This document shows positions 10,246 to 21,048 of a stretch of 64,000 nt of DNA, piece after piece. The translations under genes and the position numbers were made by a program. The notes under the pieces were generated by a model, which was not told the origin of the DNA, did no database searches, and worked only from the letters and a program-made list of their open reading frames with translations. Positions within the stretch are counted from its first letter, which is position 1; each line of letters starts with the position of its first letter. The stretch spans positions 434,001-498,000 of the forward strand of contig NC_089191.1 of assembly GCF_947507565.1 (NCBI RefSeq), written 5' to 3'. Source of the stretch: Oscarella lobularis. Taxonomy: Eukaryota; Porifera; Homoscleromorpha; Homosclerophorida; Oscarellidae.

Positions 10246-11863
10246 ATGCTCGCCGCCGCTAGTCGAGTCGACGACGATTTTCACGCGTATCAACCCTACT
10301 TTTGGCCGTTCGACGACAATTTCGACGACGGCGCGACGACCTTTTCGCTCGACGTCACGTTTCCGGATGAGGACATATGGAAGAAGTTCGAACTTCTGCC
10401 GACGCCGCCCCGATCGCCGTCGCGACTCCAGCACTTGCAAACGTTCATACCGTCGATCGACGATAAATTGCGTCTCGTTAAGAATACGGAATCGCCGAGT
10501 GCGGAAGCGGATTTAACTTCGGGAACGACGGGAATAACTTCGATCGAAATACATCGAGCTTTGATACGTGATTGTATGTGGGGTGGCAGTTCGCTGCCGG
10601 ATTCGTCGAAAACGTCGACTATTACAACGACGACGATTTCGCGAACGAAGCCTATAGGAAATGTTCTATCGTCCTCCTCTGTCTCTACTCAATCCTCCAT
10701 TGTCGAAGGCGAGAAGATGATGGATTGCGAAAGAGTCGCCGAACAGATTAAGGAATCCGAAGTGTTTTCGTCGTACGACTGCGTTAGTCCGTCGTCTGTT
10801 TTGCCCTGTCGTCCGCTCGTCGATCATTCGCACTACGCCGCTCCCGTGCCGCTCAAATCGGCGATGCCGGTCGCCGTGGTGCCGCCACCTCCGCCGCCGG
10901 TGTCGGCTCCGACGCCGCCTTCGTCCGCCTGTTGCAGTTCGGAATCGGGTACGTACGTAGTAGAAGAAGAATTCTTTTCTGGCGCGCGAGACGACATTGT
11001 CTCGTCGAACGAGACAGATGTTTTGCACGGGAGCGTGTGAATTCGCACGCTCCGGTACCGTCTCCGCCCGCGCAACATTTCTCCCCTCTATGCATTCTCT
11101 TATTATTCTCTTTCTCTCTTCTTTAGATGAAGAGATAGACGTCGTGACGGTCGCCGCCTCCGCTCACAACCACCAACAGCAACACAATGCCCGTCATCAT
11201 CATCACCATCGATCCAAAAAACGGCCCATTGTTCGCACTGCGTATCCGGCTCCTTCTCACGTGGGACAGCAGCAGCAACAGCGTTCGACGGCATCGATGA
11301 CGCCGCCTACACCTACGCCTATCGAACCGAAAACCGCCACCATCAAAATCGAATCTTCTCCAATCGTTCCACCTTCCGCGAAGCGTCCGCGCATCTCGTC
11401 GGCGCCGGCGAGTCCGTCCGGCGTCGCGCGACGAGCGACGACGACGAGTCGAAGCGTCGGTAGCGGTCAACAACGTCGACACAGTTATTCGCATCATCAC
11501 TACAATTATCATCATAAAAATAATCGTCGCACGGCGGCGTCTTCGGCGGCGGCGGCGTCGTCGTCGTCGCGCCTTCTCTTGGACGAATCCGACGACAACG
11601 AGGTCGATTTCAAGCGAAACACGCACAACGTTCTCGAGAGAAAACGTCGTAATGATCTCAAATCGAGTTTTCACAATCTTCGTCTTCACGTGCCGGACAT
11701 TTGCGACAATGAGAAGACGCCGAAAGTGGTGATATTGAAGAAGGCCGTCGACTACGTGTGGCAGGCGCGAAACGACGAGGAACGATTGCGCCTCCTTCTG
11801 GAGATGGAAAAGCGTCGTAATGAATCTTTGTTGATGAGATTGACCGCCCTTGAATCAAGGTAA
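10246..11863 (+). CDS. MYC: MYC proto-oncogene family bHLH-leucine-zipper transcription factor
   Basis: Transcription factor that dimerises with MAX on CACGTG sites. Two coding exons, 10246-10948 and 11127-11863, join Gly-free as SSES-DEEIDVVTV; product 479 aa. MYC box I is clear near residue 45 (WKKFELLPTPPRSPSR), keeping the Thr/Ser phosphodegron read by FBW7 in vertebrates. MYC box II is DCMWGG near residue 108. DEEIDVVTV corresponds to the acidic segment at the vertebrate exon junction. The C-terminus is a full bHLH (KRNTHNVLERKRRNDLKSSF, then LRLHVPDI) followed by a short zipper. Poly-Pro, His-rich and Ser/Ala-rich low-complexity tracts fill the middle. The intron is 178 nt. Converges on BPNT2. 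Confidence 0.94.
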
Positions 11864-12296
11864 ATTCGTACCCGGTCAATTGATACGTAAATCGTCTCCT
11901 GTCTCTTGATGTGCGTTGCCGTGTTCTTACTATATATCATTAAGCTTTTAAGAGACGTCATCTAATGAACAGCTGTTGTCTAATTTTCAATTACTCTTCC
12001 TCTACTTTTACGTAAGCGTGTGCCTGTTATGTGTTTGTGCCTTTTTGTTTGTCGTTCTGTGTGGTGCTGTCCACGTGCTGGACTTTCTCTTTCTGGTGCT
12101 ATGCTGACTGACTGTAGGCAGGCACATTTGTCTGCCTTCTCAACTGCTGATAAGTAATACTCTCCTACTCTTTGGTATTGTGTGTGTACTTCACTTTTAT
12201 GACTCTTATTTGGTACCTAACCTATACCCCGCTATGTGTCGGGCTGGCAAATCTAAGTGCAATAAAGTTAATGGCATCTATTACGTATGAAACTGC

Positions 12297-13394
12297 CTAT
12301 GTTTCACGATTGCAAGGTTTCACTTCGAAATCCTCTTTTTCTACCAACGTCTTGAACTCGTTTTTTATGCTATCTTGATTCACTAGCGCCGCCAAGATGC
12401 CACCGTCATTGTAGGGACCAGTGGAAGGCGAATACTTTATTGACTTCCCCGTCAACGTCGTCATCTTTCCCCCAGCCGCTCGCAGTATGGCATCCCCCGC
12501 ACAGATATCCCATTTTTTTATGCACGTCACGTGTACGTAAGCGTCAGCTTTTCCTCGAATTACCTGCAGGACTTTGTGTCCAGATCCCCCGGCGGGCACG
12601 ATGACAGTCTTCTTCTCGCCGTACGCCTTCGCCGTCGCGTCTTTCACCGGACCCGCGTGCGATCTCGAAACAATAAACGTCATTTTATCGTCACTCTTCT
12701 TCTTTATTGTCTCCTTCGTCTCCTTGATGAGGTCCGCCATTCCCTCTGACATGCCGTGTCCTATCCATACCCACGTCGTTTTTCCAGGCAGCGACGAATC
12801 GCCTGTACTGCCAAAGTCAGGTTCACGTATAACAGCTGCAACTGGGTGATCCCCGATGGCAATACAAATCATAACGGTTACATATTGGAGAAGATTTTCT
12901 TGATATTCCTGCGTTGCGTCGAGTGGGTCGATCCACACGGAAACTTTAGATATGGGAACGGAATTGTAGCTCTTTTTTGCTATGGCAACGATTTCCGGTC
13001 GCAATAAATTCGGGTCTTCGACGTCAAATTCTCTTTCCGTTTCGTGTTCTTCGGAAACGTACGTCACGTCCGGGAACGCTTTGAGAAGACCTTTGACGAT
13101 TGCCCTATGCGACAACATGTCGCCGCGCGTTACGAGTTCCGCTTTTCCCTCCGCCGTCATTCCCTTTACGCGTTCGTTGACGCCGTCGTCGCCGCGACGA
13201 ACGTCGGCGACGACGCGTCCGCCGCGTTCGGCGAGATCGATGGCGGCGGAGAGGAGTTGGCTGAGGAGAATCGTTCCGCGAGGATGACTCGCCTCGTGCG
13301 CGGGGCCCCGAAAGTACAGATAGACGACGCCGATGAGGACGAAGACGATGATAGCAACGCCGATAGGCGACGGCTTTACGTTCGAACGAAACAT
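12297..13394 (-). CDS. BPNT2: Golgi-resident adenosine 3',5'-bisphosphate 3'-phosphatase (IMPAD1)
   Basis: Type II membrane enzyme that hydrolyses PAP to AMP in the Golgi lumen, clearing the by-product of sulfotransferases. Single exon, 365 aa. A membrane anchor covers about residues 11-29. All IMPase metal motifs are present: SEEHE, WIDPLDATQEY, and KKWDICAGDAILRAAGG. Length and the extended N-terminus match vertebrate BPNT2 (about 359 aa). The IMPase-like gene at 557-1636 is a degenerate paralogue about 11 kb away on the same strand. A TCACGTGA E-box core (CACGTG 13436-13441) lies about 41 bp upstream of the start, the same distance as in the paralogue. Confidence 0.93.
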   Translation of the reverse strand: MFRSNVKPSPIGVAIIVFVLIGVVYLYFRGPAHEASHPRGTILLSQLLSAAIDLAERGGRVVADVRRGDDGVNERVKGMTAEGKAELVTRGDMLSHRAIVKGLLKAFPDVTYVSEEHETEREFDVEDPNLLRPEIVAIAKKSYNSVPISKVSVWIDPLDATQEYQENLLQYVTVMICIAIGDHPVAAVIREPDFGSTGDSSLPGKTTWVWIGHGMSEGMADLIKETKETIKKKSDDKMTFIVSRSHAGPVKDATAKAYGEKKTVIVPAGGSGHKVLQVIRGKADAYVHVTCIKKWDICAGDAILRAAGGKMTTLTGKSIKYSPSTGPYNDGGILAALVNQDSIKNEFKTLVEKEDFEVKPCNRET

Positions 13395-13627
13395 CTCGTA
13401 GAAAAGCGAACAGACGTGCAGATGATTGGATTACTCACGTGACCGTGACGATCCAACCACGCGTCACTGAATTTATGCCCAAATCATCATGTCTCTTATT
13501 TGCGCATTGCGTAGAAACAATTTCGTGGGAGTCGTGACAAAAATAGAAGCGTGACGTACGCGACACCTTGCATTCACGTATTGAAATTGAATGTGATACC
13601 TCTGTTTACGCAGGCTCAATTGAGACC

Positions 13628-16600
13628 ATGGGCGAGAAAGCAAAGAAAACTCGCGTTTGGGTGCTTGTTGCTGTAATATTTGTGGTCATTCTGGTAGTCA
13701 CAGCGGCTACTGTGACTACCGTTCTTGTCCTTCAACAGCAGACCTCATCGGATTCGAAGTGCACTTTGCCTCGTCAATATAAGGCTGGTGAAATTTGCGT
13801 TTCGTGCAATTGCTCCGAAATTCGTTCACGGAATGAGACGTCTTGCAATTGTTTGCAGCAATGCCCGGCGGGAAAATACAAAGTTCCTACTGGGGGGGAC
13901 TGCACGACTTGCGACTGCTCTGGATTCGGACTTCACGTCCCAGAATGGAACTCAACATGCAATCCGGATAACGGCGTGTGCAGGTGCGATCCGAAATTCA
14001 ACGTTCACGGTGAAGACTGCAGCCACTGTAAACAAGGATATGAAAGCAGTACGGGGGCCAAACCTGACAACAATGGCTGCATTGAAATGGTCGTTCCAAC
14101 AATAGTTCGACCCGCCATATCATTGTCTTTGGCCGCCGATCCGGTTCCTCTTATTAGTGATGCAAAAGTAGATCCACGCGGTGGACATTTCTCTTCAGAC
14201 ATTCCTCAACTGGGCACTCTTACCATTGACGCTCCTAATGGTGTACTGGGTCAGGACGGCGTTTCCTTGTCAGTTGCATTTTACAATGGTTCTGGCAGCT
14301 TTGGCGGTCTAAGAGACAACGTTTCATCTGTTGGCATTCTTGACATGACTGCCAGGGCCAGTGATGTGCACAGCAATTTTGAATTGTTTGGGCAGGTTTT
14401 TGAAGATAGCCTGAAAATTGTTCTCGTTCCCACTCAAGACAAATCAAGACTTCTGTTACCGTACTTCTACGACGAAGAAAATGAAGCGCTCGAGGGAACT
14501 GGATTATCAGCTCCTGCAGGAGAAACTGACAACGCTAAACTAGAGTTTGATGCAAAGGCATTTGGAAAAGTTGCTTTGCTTTCAGTTGAGAAAAGCGAAA
14601 TCGAGACACTTAAAGCTGGCAACATTGACACGGGCTTCAGGCCTCGTATACACGGATGGATCAGTACGCACGACAGTTGGCCAACGTTTTCAGGAATGGC
14701 TCTTTTTGCTCGTTGGTTTTTCCTCGCACATTCTAAAAGCAGTCTCTATGCCCAGTCGAGTAATTGGACTAATGAAACAGTTGATCGTATGCTGACCACT
14801 CTGCAACTCCGATGCTCTGAGGCTCCTCGTGATGTCAGAAATATGACAGATCAAGAAACAGCTGAAATACTCATTCATTCGTTATTCGTAACACTCACGC
14901 CTCAACCGCTTTTTCTTTATTATTACGATGGATGGGCGTACCGGCCTGGGCATGCTGTACTTGTGTACGGCTACGACAACGGCACTTTCTACGTGTATGA
15001 CCCAGAGTATGGCCCTGTTCCAAAAGAGCTGAAATATGACTTATCGACGGGCAAGTTCTCTCAGTTTGGCGATAGAGCATACAATCGTTTTTACGTTTAC
15101 AGTCACAAATCTTTTCAGCTCACCCACTATGACATGGAAGTCGTGTACGATTTTGCACTTGAACAGTTTGCAAGCGATGCATTGTCTCCAGGTAAAATTC
15201 TCGTGTAGTATAATGTATTGCTTTCTCGTTGATCTGGTATGATTTTACCCTAGTTATTCATTTTGACTATTTTCCGTCTAATATCAGCGATGATTCGCTT
15301 ACAATTCGAGGAAACGTTTCCGTCTCTGCTAATGGTTCCACGCCGTCGTTTTTGTTCTGTTTTGCAATTAAGAAGTTTTCAGAGGGACTGACAATTAGTC
15401 AGGGTCAGGCCAGTTTCAGCAATAACGGCGAATTTTCAAAAGTCTTGATTGATTTGGAAGAAGGCGAGTACAAAATTGTTTTTCTGGCTGTTGGTTATCA
15501 ACCCTCAAATATAACGAAACGAAGTGCTAGCGAATTAAGGTCGAGTTTTTACAGTGGGGCGGCATACAAGGAACAAGTTGTCACTAGCGGACACACTGAA
15601 GACGTGCTGAGGATCACACTTGAGTGGGACGATGGATCTTCGGATCTTGATCTGCACGTTCTGGAACCATCTAATGGAGAGCACGTGTACTACAGTCACC
15701 GAGACGGGACGTTTGGATACCTTGACTATGACAATACGAACGGTTATGGTCCGGAAAATTACATAATTAATACAACGGATCGAGATTCTTCTCAAGCTGT
15801 AACTGGAACGTATCAGATTAGAATCCACTACTACGGAAACGGGGATTCGAGAGTAAGGCCTATACGATGGTCTGTACTGGCAAGAGTTGGAGGATTCGAC
15901 AACGTAAAAGCGTTCTCAGGCATTCTTAGCACAGACAATTCCGACGATTCAGACAATTTCTACAACAGCGACAATAGTTGGAGCAAAACCTTTAGTGTGG
16001 ACCTAAAAAGTAAGACTTACAGATACGTAGCGTAGCAGCCATTTATATGTTTGAAACGTCTTGTTTTTCTTTGCAAGTCAAATTTGCTTGCGAAGTTGCG
16101 GAAGAACCTTTAGCATAACAGTTGTTGAATGAACGTTTACTAATCAATATTTCCTTTCCTTACAGCTCGCTCATTCATTGCAATAGCCGACCGACTTGTC
16201 GAAAATACGCTTATATTCTATCACTACTCTCTGCAATTTTGGTCGGGAATTTTAACTCTACCAAATGAATCAGGAAGAAGAAGGGAAGCAGCGGTTGCTA
16301 AGCTTCGAAAGTTGAATCCAAATGCTGCCAAAAAAGGTGTTGAACTTTTGGCTGTAAGCAGTGGTTCAAGTTGTTCTTCTGCTGACGGTTACCATACTTG
16401 GATGCTGTATCTGACTGAGCACGGGCGATGCTGGAAACTAGAAAGTGTTCAGCTTTCTAGCATTGCCTACAGCGAATCAGGTACGAAATTTATTCCAATT
16501 TTTCTACACGAAGACGACGCTGTTGTAAAAAAGAGATGGCAGGACGTTGAGAGGTTTGCTCAAACGTATACGTTTGCCGAGCAACCGGGAAAATCGATCA

Positions 16601-16884
16601 ATAATTTTCCCAATTCAATTTATTGTGTTGGCGATGATGTCAATAATTCGAACACCTTTATTCAATGGCTGACAAAGAAAGCTGGTTTGGCCTTTATCAA
16701 AATGAAGGGAATTCATCCGGGAAGAACATCTCCAATACCACTTTCTCAAGTCGAAGACTCGTACTTCCATGGTGGTGCTTTCTGTGGGAGTAATAACCCT
16801 CCTTCAATTACCGGAAGCATGTATTCAGAATGCCACCTCATCTCATTACATTCTTATAAATTGTTCAAATGTCTCATTTTTTGA
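13628..16884 (+). CDS. Type II membrane protein: laminin-EGF, C39-like pseudo-peptidase, DUF2135/YfaP domain
   Basis: The first exon starts at an ATG in a good context (ACCATGG). It encodes a signal anchor (residues 10-33), a Cys-rich laminin-type EGF pair (about 44-150), a beta-rich region, then a C39-like fold with GHAVLVYGYD...YVYDPEYGP. The usual catalytic CxGM segment of that fold reads FSGMALFARWFF, so the Cys is missing. Exons 13628-15191 and 15254-16009 join as G+TT. The second holds the pattern LEWDDGSSDLDLHV...GYLDYDNTNGYGPE of DUF2135/YfaP. A third exon from 16166 joins in frame and has an NSNTFIQWLTKKAG element like the NCxxFxxW step of NlpC/LRAT-type folds, again without Cys. The 3' end is uncertain: more coding-like sequence lies at 16950-17060 and may splice on. 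Function unknown; probably extracellular and binding rather than catalytic. Confidence 0.65.
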
Positions 16885-17196
16885 ATGTCTTCCCCTCTGT
16901 ACGTACGTTTCCCTTGACTTGCTGTCAACCTGAAAAAATCCCTGTAAAGTCAGTTTATGTTCTGCTAAATGGAGTAACGATACTGTTGATCACGATTGGT
17001 GTTACTAACAGGGCTTTTCAACGTTGAAGTTGGCGGCGCAAAGGGGTATATTGCAGGTACTGTTACAAATATTGTGTAGATACAGTGCTCTCCCTGTTAG
17101 CACAGGTTTTAGGCCCGCTGCTATTACCTTTATCTACTTTCCATGTTCAAGATATACAGTAGGTAAAGAACTATAAAATGCCCTACAAGTGACAGA

Positions 17197-18141
17197 TCAC
17201 TTTTCTAATACGTCTTTTAGAGAAACGGTTCCTGATCCCCGTTCAGCTGCTTGCCACTGATTTCCCCCCGGTTTCCAACCTATCATGTGCAGTACACGAT
17301 ACGTCGCTGGAATGGAACTGCCATCCTCCTCAATCCCATACATGGACTTATATATCGTCTCGGCTTCACGAAGAACCGACTTCGATATGTAATTGGATCG
17401 CGTCCACGCGGCATTGCTCTCGCCCATGCACTGCAAGTCTTTCATCAGAGCACGCATCGTCGGATAATTCACAACGATTTCATCGACGTCGATCGTCGTC
17501 ATGACAAATCCGGCACGCGATAGAAGAGATCCAACGTCTTGCATATCCGTAAAAGGTGACACGCGGGCGGCCACGCCCCCGCGCATTGCTTCTTCGGCCA
17601 ATTGGAAAGCGCAGCGCAATTCAAATAGCGTATCAACGGCAAAGAGAGCGCCAATAAAAACGCCGTCCTCTCGCAATAGATTCAATATTTGTTGAAACGT
17701 TCCCGGAAGATCGTTGACCCAATGCAATGCCAAGCAGCTCGTCACCAAATCAAATGAATTTGTACGAAATGGAATCGATTCTTCGTCAGCTTGAATTTTC
17801 GTCGTCGTCGTAGCGCACGTTACGTTCTTCAGCGCTTCTTCGGCCATATCGGTTTGTACTAGTAATCCTATCGAATCGGAATCCGCGAATTTAGCCACGT
17901 GACCTCGACCACTGCCCAGATCCAAAGCGAGAGGAAACGCTCGCGATACGTCTCCGAGACGGTCGACGAGACGATAGGCGACCTCGTCTTTGAGATAATC
18001 GTACGTCGAAGCGTTCGGAGACGCTGCGGCGCGATTCTTTTGCCATCGCTTCGCTCGCCGGTCGAAAATATTCACCGAACTTTGCGCCGATAGCCATCGG
18101 TACAACATGGAGACGTGGAATTTTGATTTTGAGCGTAGCAT
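17197..18141 (-). CDS. NDUFAF5: NDUFAF5-like mitochondrial methyltransferase-fold protein
   Basis: Assembly factor of respiratory complex I; in vertebrates it hydroxylates an arginine of NDUFS7. Single exon, 314 aa, with a basic N-terminus consistent with a mitochondrial presequence. NIFDRRAKRWQKNRAA opens the conserved part. The SAM-binding motif is ALDLGSGRGHV, with acidic loop TDMAEEAL and motif ADEESIPFRTNSFDLVTSCLALHWVNDL. The C-terminal part has FTDMQDVGSLLSRAGF and MIGWKP, typical of this family and of bacterial BioC-like relatives. A 126-bp divergent gap separates it from EB1. The small reading frames on the other strand are shadows. Confidence 0.9.
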   Translation of the reverse strand: MLRSKSKFHVSMLYRWLSAQSSVNIFDRRAKRWQKNRAAASPNASTYDYLKDEVAYRLVDRLGDVSRAFPLALDLGSGRGHVAKFADSDSIGLLVQTDMAEEALKNVTCATTTTKIQADEESIPFRTNSFDLVTSCLALHWVNDLPGTFQQILNLLREDGVFIGALFAVDTLFELRCAFQLAEEAMRGGVAARVSPFTDMQDVGSLLSRAGFVMTTIDVDEIVVNYPTMRALMKDLQCMGESNAAWTRSNYISKSVLREAETIYKSMYGIEEDGSSIPATYRVLHMIGWKPGGNQWQAAERGSGTVSLKDVLEK

Positions 18142-18266
18142 GTCTCGTTCTACGATGAATTCTAGCGTGTTGTTGCGCCTGCTCGTTTGCCCAGTAACGC
18201 GCGCAACGCTCTTTCATTCCTGGCGGTCGGCGACCAATTCTCGTCTCCATATCGCGATCGGTGCAC

Positions 18267-19448
18267 ATGACGGCGGTTAACGTTCACTACACCGGCACTT
18301 CGGACAAGGGCTGGAGCCGGCACGAACTCTTGGGATGGGTCAACGATTGCTTACAGCTAAACTACACGAAAGTCGAAGAAATGGGCAACGGTAGGCGTCG
18401 AAACTCGACGAAAAACGATCTATACAATCACGGCTGTACGTCTAGGTGCCGCTTATTGCCAGTTCATGCACATGCTTTTCCCCGGTACAGTGCGCTAAGT
18501 TTTTTTTCGCGTCGTCGCCGTAACTGTATCTTCTCCGCAGAGGCACGACTGCAATTGAAAAAAGTAAAAATGGATGCCAAGCTCGAACATCAGTACATCG
18601 ACAATTTCAAATTCCTGCAAGCATCTTTCAAAAAAATGGGCGTGGACAAAGTAAGCAAATAATTAATTAACTAGACAATCAATTTTAATTGACAACGTAG
18701 GTCGTTCCCATTGACAAACTCGTCAAGAAAAAGCCACTCGACAACCTGGAATTCCTCCAATGGTTCAAGAAATTCTTCGATGCAAATTACCAGGGTGCGG
18801 ATTATAATCCGACCCTCGCTCGAAGCGGCGAATCGCCCGCATTGTCAGCTGGACATCCTCCGACCGGTCGATCTCTTCCCAAGCGCAAACCAGGTGAAAA
18901 ACAAAAATAAAATATATTTAATAATTTATAATTTCGATTGGTACTAACAGTAGGTGGCGGGCTCACTAAGAAAACCGTGGCCAAATCGTCTACGTCTCGC
19001 GCTGGTCCAACGACAACAACGACGTCGATGACTACGACAACAGTGGTATCATCCAAAATGGCTTCTGAGGTTAGAATAAATTCTTACACAATTAATAGTC
19101 TAAAGGGAGAAGAGGGCTTTTCTTTATCTAAATGTGTGTCTAGCTTCAGGAAATGAGGGCCCGTCTCGAAGAGGCGCAGACCGAGTTGAAAGCAATTGAA
19201 AACGAGCGAGATTTCTATTTTGGAAAATTGCGTGACATCGAGGAACTTTGCCAGGAGCATGAAGGCGAGGAAACCATGGCAATCAAGGGCGTGAAGGAGA
19301 TACTGTATGCCACTGAGGCAAGAAAAAATTGGGAATTAAATTAAGTATTTTTATTTGATTAATTTAAAAGGATGGATTTGAACCTCCAGCCGAAGATCAA
19401 GAGGCAAAGAACGAAGAAGAAGAAGAAGAAGAACAGGAGGAATATTAG
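18267..19448 (+). CDS. MAPRE1: Microtubule plus-end protein EB1
   Basis: End-binding protein that tracks growing microtubule tips. Seven exons: 18267-18390, 18446-18484, 18541-18650, 18701-18893, 18954-19069, 19150-19317 and 19371-19448; 275 aa. An N-terminal calponin-homology domain ([39 protein letters not shown]) is followed by a Ser/Thr/Lys-rich linker. The EB homology coiled coil starts [30 protein letters not shown]. The protein ends QEEY, the EEY/F-type tail read by CAP-Gly domains. The last intron (19318-19370) has a GC donor, GAG|GCAAGA, yet conserved order YAT-E|DGF fixes the junction. A 28-C run follows the stop by about 10 bp. Confidence 0.95.
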
Positions 19449-19458
19449 TTAGCCCTCT

Positions 19459-19486
19459 CCCCCCCCCCCCCCCCCCCCCCCCCCCC
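19459..19486. repeat. Homopolymer run of 28 C
   Basis: A near-pure C tract starts about 10 bp after the EB1 stop codon, so it should sit in the EB1 3' UTR as poly-C. It is bordered by CT-rich sequence. Length in the assembly may be unreliable because such runs slip in sequencing. A second run of similar length is at 35139-35164. Confidence 0.9.
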
Positions 19487-19638
19487 TCTCCCCCACTGAC
19501 AAGCAATAGTCTGTTCCTTTGGAGTTGTGTTCATTTATCTACACTACTACGCTTATCCGGGCTAGTATCTACTTCCTTGTTCCATGATTCATTGCGTCTT
19601 CTTTCTATCGTCGTTTTTCGGTACATGTGACCTCGTTC

Positions 19639-21048
19639 ATGCATCGATATACCGCGAGAGTAGTCGTTCTAGGGTTGAGCGTCTGTCTGCTGTGTCGAAT
19701 AGACACTCGAGGCCGATTTGGCGTCCCGGATTATAGCAAGGCCTTTAGCAGCAACTGTTCGATCAACGAGACTCGCAAACCACTGCCGTCCGATCTCAAA
19801 ACAGTTTTCTTCTCTACGGGACAACCGCTTCGACTTCGTTGTCCCGTACGGGACGACGACGACGACGACGTCTCGAGCGTTGTCTCGTGGAGCCGAGACT
19901 ACGATGGTTTGGCCGGCGTGGCGAACTGCAGCGATCGCGACCTCGTCGTATCGACGATGCGCTGTCAAGACGTCGGCGACTATTTTTGCACGCACGCTAA
20001 CGTGACGACATCGTGGACGCTAGTGGCGCGAAACGCGTGCGCCGGTCGCGTCCGTTTTCCGTCGAAAATCAACACTTTGATTCAGGTTCGAGAAACGGCG
20101 TCTGTTTCTCTCAAATGCTCTATTGATGTCTATACGACACGTGAGGCCTGTGAGCACCTTCTCGACGGACCGCCTCCTGTCATCACTTGGATACGCGGTA
20201 GAAACGTTTCTCGGGTTAATTGTATTCGCAAGTACCCGCTGTCTCATTGCCCTGCCAACGTCGACTACCATAGCAACGATAATTCTGCCACAATAAATTC
20301 TTCTCTTTTGCTACAGAGAGCTAGGGGTTCTGATGCTGGCTGGTACACTTGTTCTATACGGCGTTCTATTGGGGATACTTCCTTTCTCCTCGCAGCTCAT
20401 TACTACGTGCAAATAAGCGATGATAATGATCATGATGATCATCATCTACTTATAGTTATTCTTTGTTCAAGTATTGGTTCAGCTTGTCTTCTCTCTCTTA
20501 TTTTTATTTGCGTGAGGCGTCATTGTCATGGCAGCCAGCGTGGCACTGCGCTTGAAATGTCGTCTCCATTTGCCACGCAGAATATTTATATTTCATACGC
20601 GGAGGATTCCCTCGATCACTTGAAAAAAGTTCGCCAATTTTGCGATGCAATAAAACTGAAGGGATTCGAATTTCACCTATTCGAAGACGAACGCGACGAG
20701 GCGTCTCGTCTATCAGTTCCCATCTGGCTAGAACGTCAAATTCGAGAAGCTCGTCGCATTCTCGTTCTTTGCTCTCCAGCCTACTTTCGCGTCAGCGATT
20801 CAACGGAAAGACATCAGTGTAACGACGAGAAGAGACGAATGGGTTGGGAAGCGAGAGTCGCTCACGAATGGAGACTGATATCGGCAAGAAGATTTGCAGA
20901 GGGAGCGGACCGATTTTGCCTGTGCATTGTCTGGGACAATGAATCGGAATCGACCGTGCCTTTTGCACTGACCACGCGTAATATATTCAAGTGGCCAAGC
21001 GAGTCAGAAAAACTCTTCTTACACATGCAACCCCCTGAACTAGTCTGA
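19639..21048 (+). CDS. Ig-domain transmembrane receptor with cytoplasmic SEFIR domain
   Basis: Single exon, 469 aa from the ATG at 19639. A hydrophobic signal peptide is followed by two Ig-like modules (LRLRCP...VGDYFCTHA; VSLKCS...DAGWYTCSI), an Asp/His-rich juxtamembrane stretch, a membrane helix (about 275-297) and a cytoplasmic domain. That domain begins NIYISYAEDSLDHLKKVRQF and contains VPIWLERQIREARRILVLCS, then FCLCIVWDN and a final IFKWPSESEKLFLHM. These steps fit SEFIR (IL-17 receptor/ACT1) better than TIR: the W.ER helix and the late WP motif are SEFIR features. IL-17 receptors carry fibronectin-III-like ectodomains, so Ig plus SEFIR is unusual. The ligand is unknown. The last 9 bp overlap the thioredoxin coding region on the other strand. 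Confidence 0.82.
   Translation: MHRYTARVVVLGLSVCLLCRIDTRGRFGVPDYSKAFSSNCSINETRKPLPSDLKTVFFSTGQPLRLRCPVRDDDDDDVSSVVSWSRDYDGLAGVANCSDRDLVVSTMRCQDVGDYFCTHANVTTSWTLVARNACAGRVRFPSKINTLIQVRETASVSLKCSIDVYTTREACEHLLDGPPPVITWIRGRNVSRVNCIRKYPLSHCPANVDYHSNDNSATINSSLLLQRARGSDAGWYTCSIRRSIGDTSFLLAAHYYVQISDDNDHDDHHLLIVILCSSIGSACLLSLIFICVRRHCHGSQRGTALEMSSPFATQNIYISYAEDSLDHLKKVRQFCDAIKLKGFEFHLFEDERDEASRLSVPIWLERQIREARRILVLCSPAYFRVSDSTERHQCNDEKRRMGWEARVAHEWRLISARRFAEGADRFCLCIVWDNESESTVPFALTTRNIFKWPSESEKLFLHMQPPELV

Noticed and set aside
11123-11689. 188-codon minus-strand frame over MYC exon 2
   Set aside because: It consists mostly of Arg runs produced by reading TCG/CGT-rich MYC sequence backwards; shadow.
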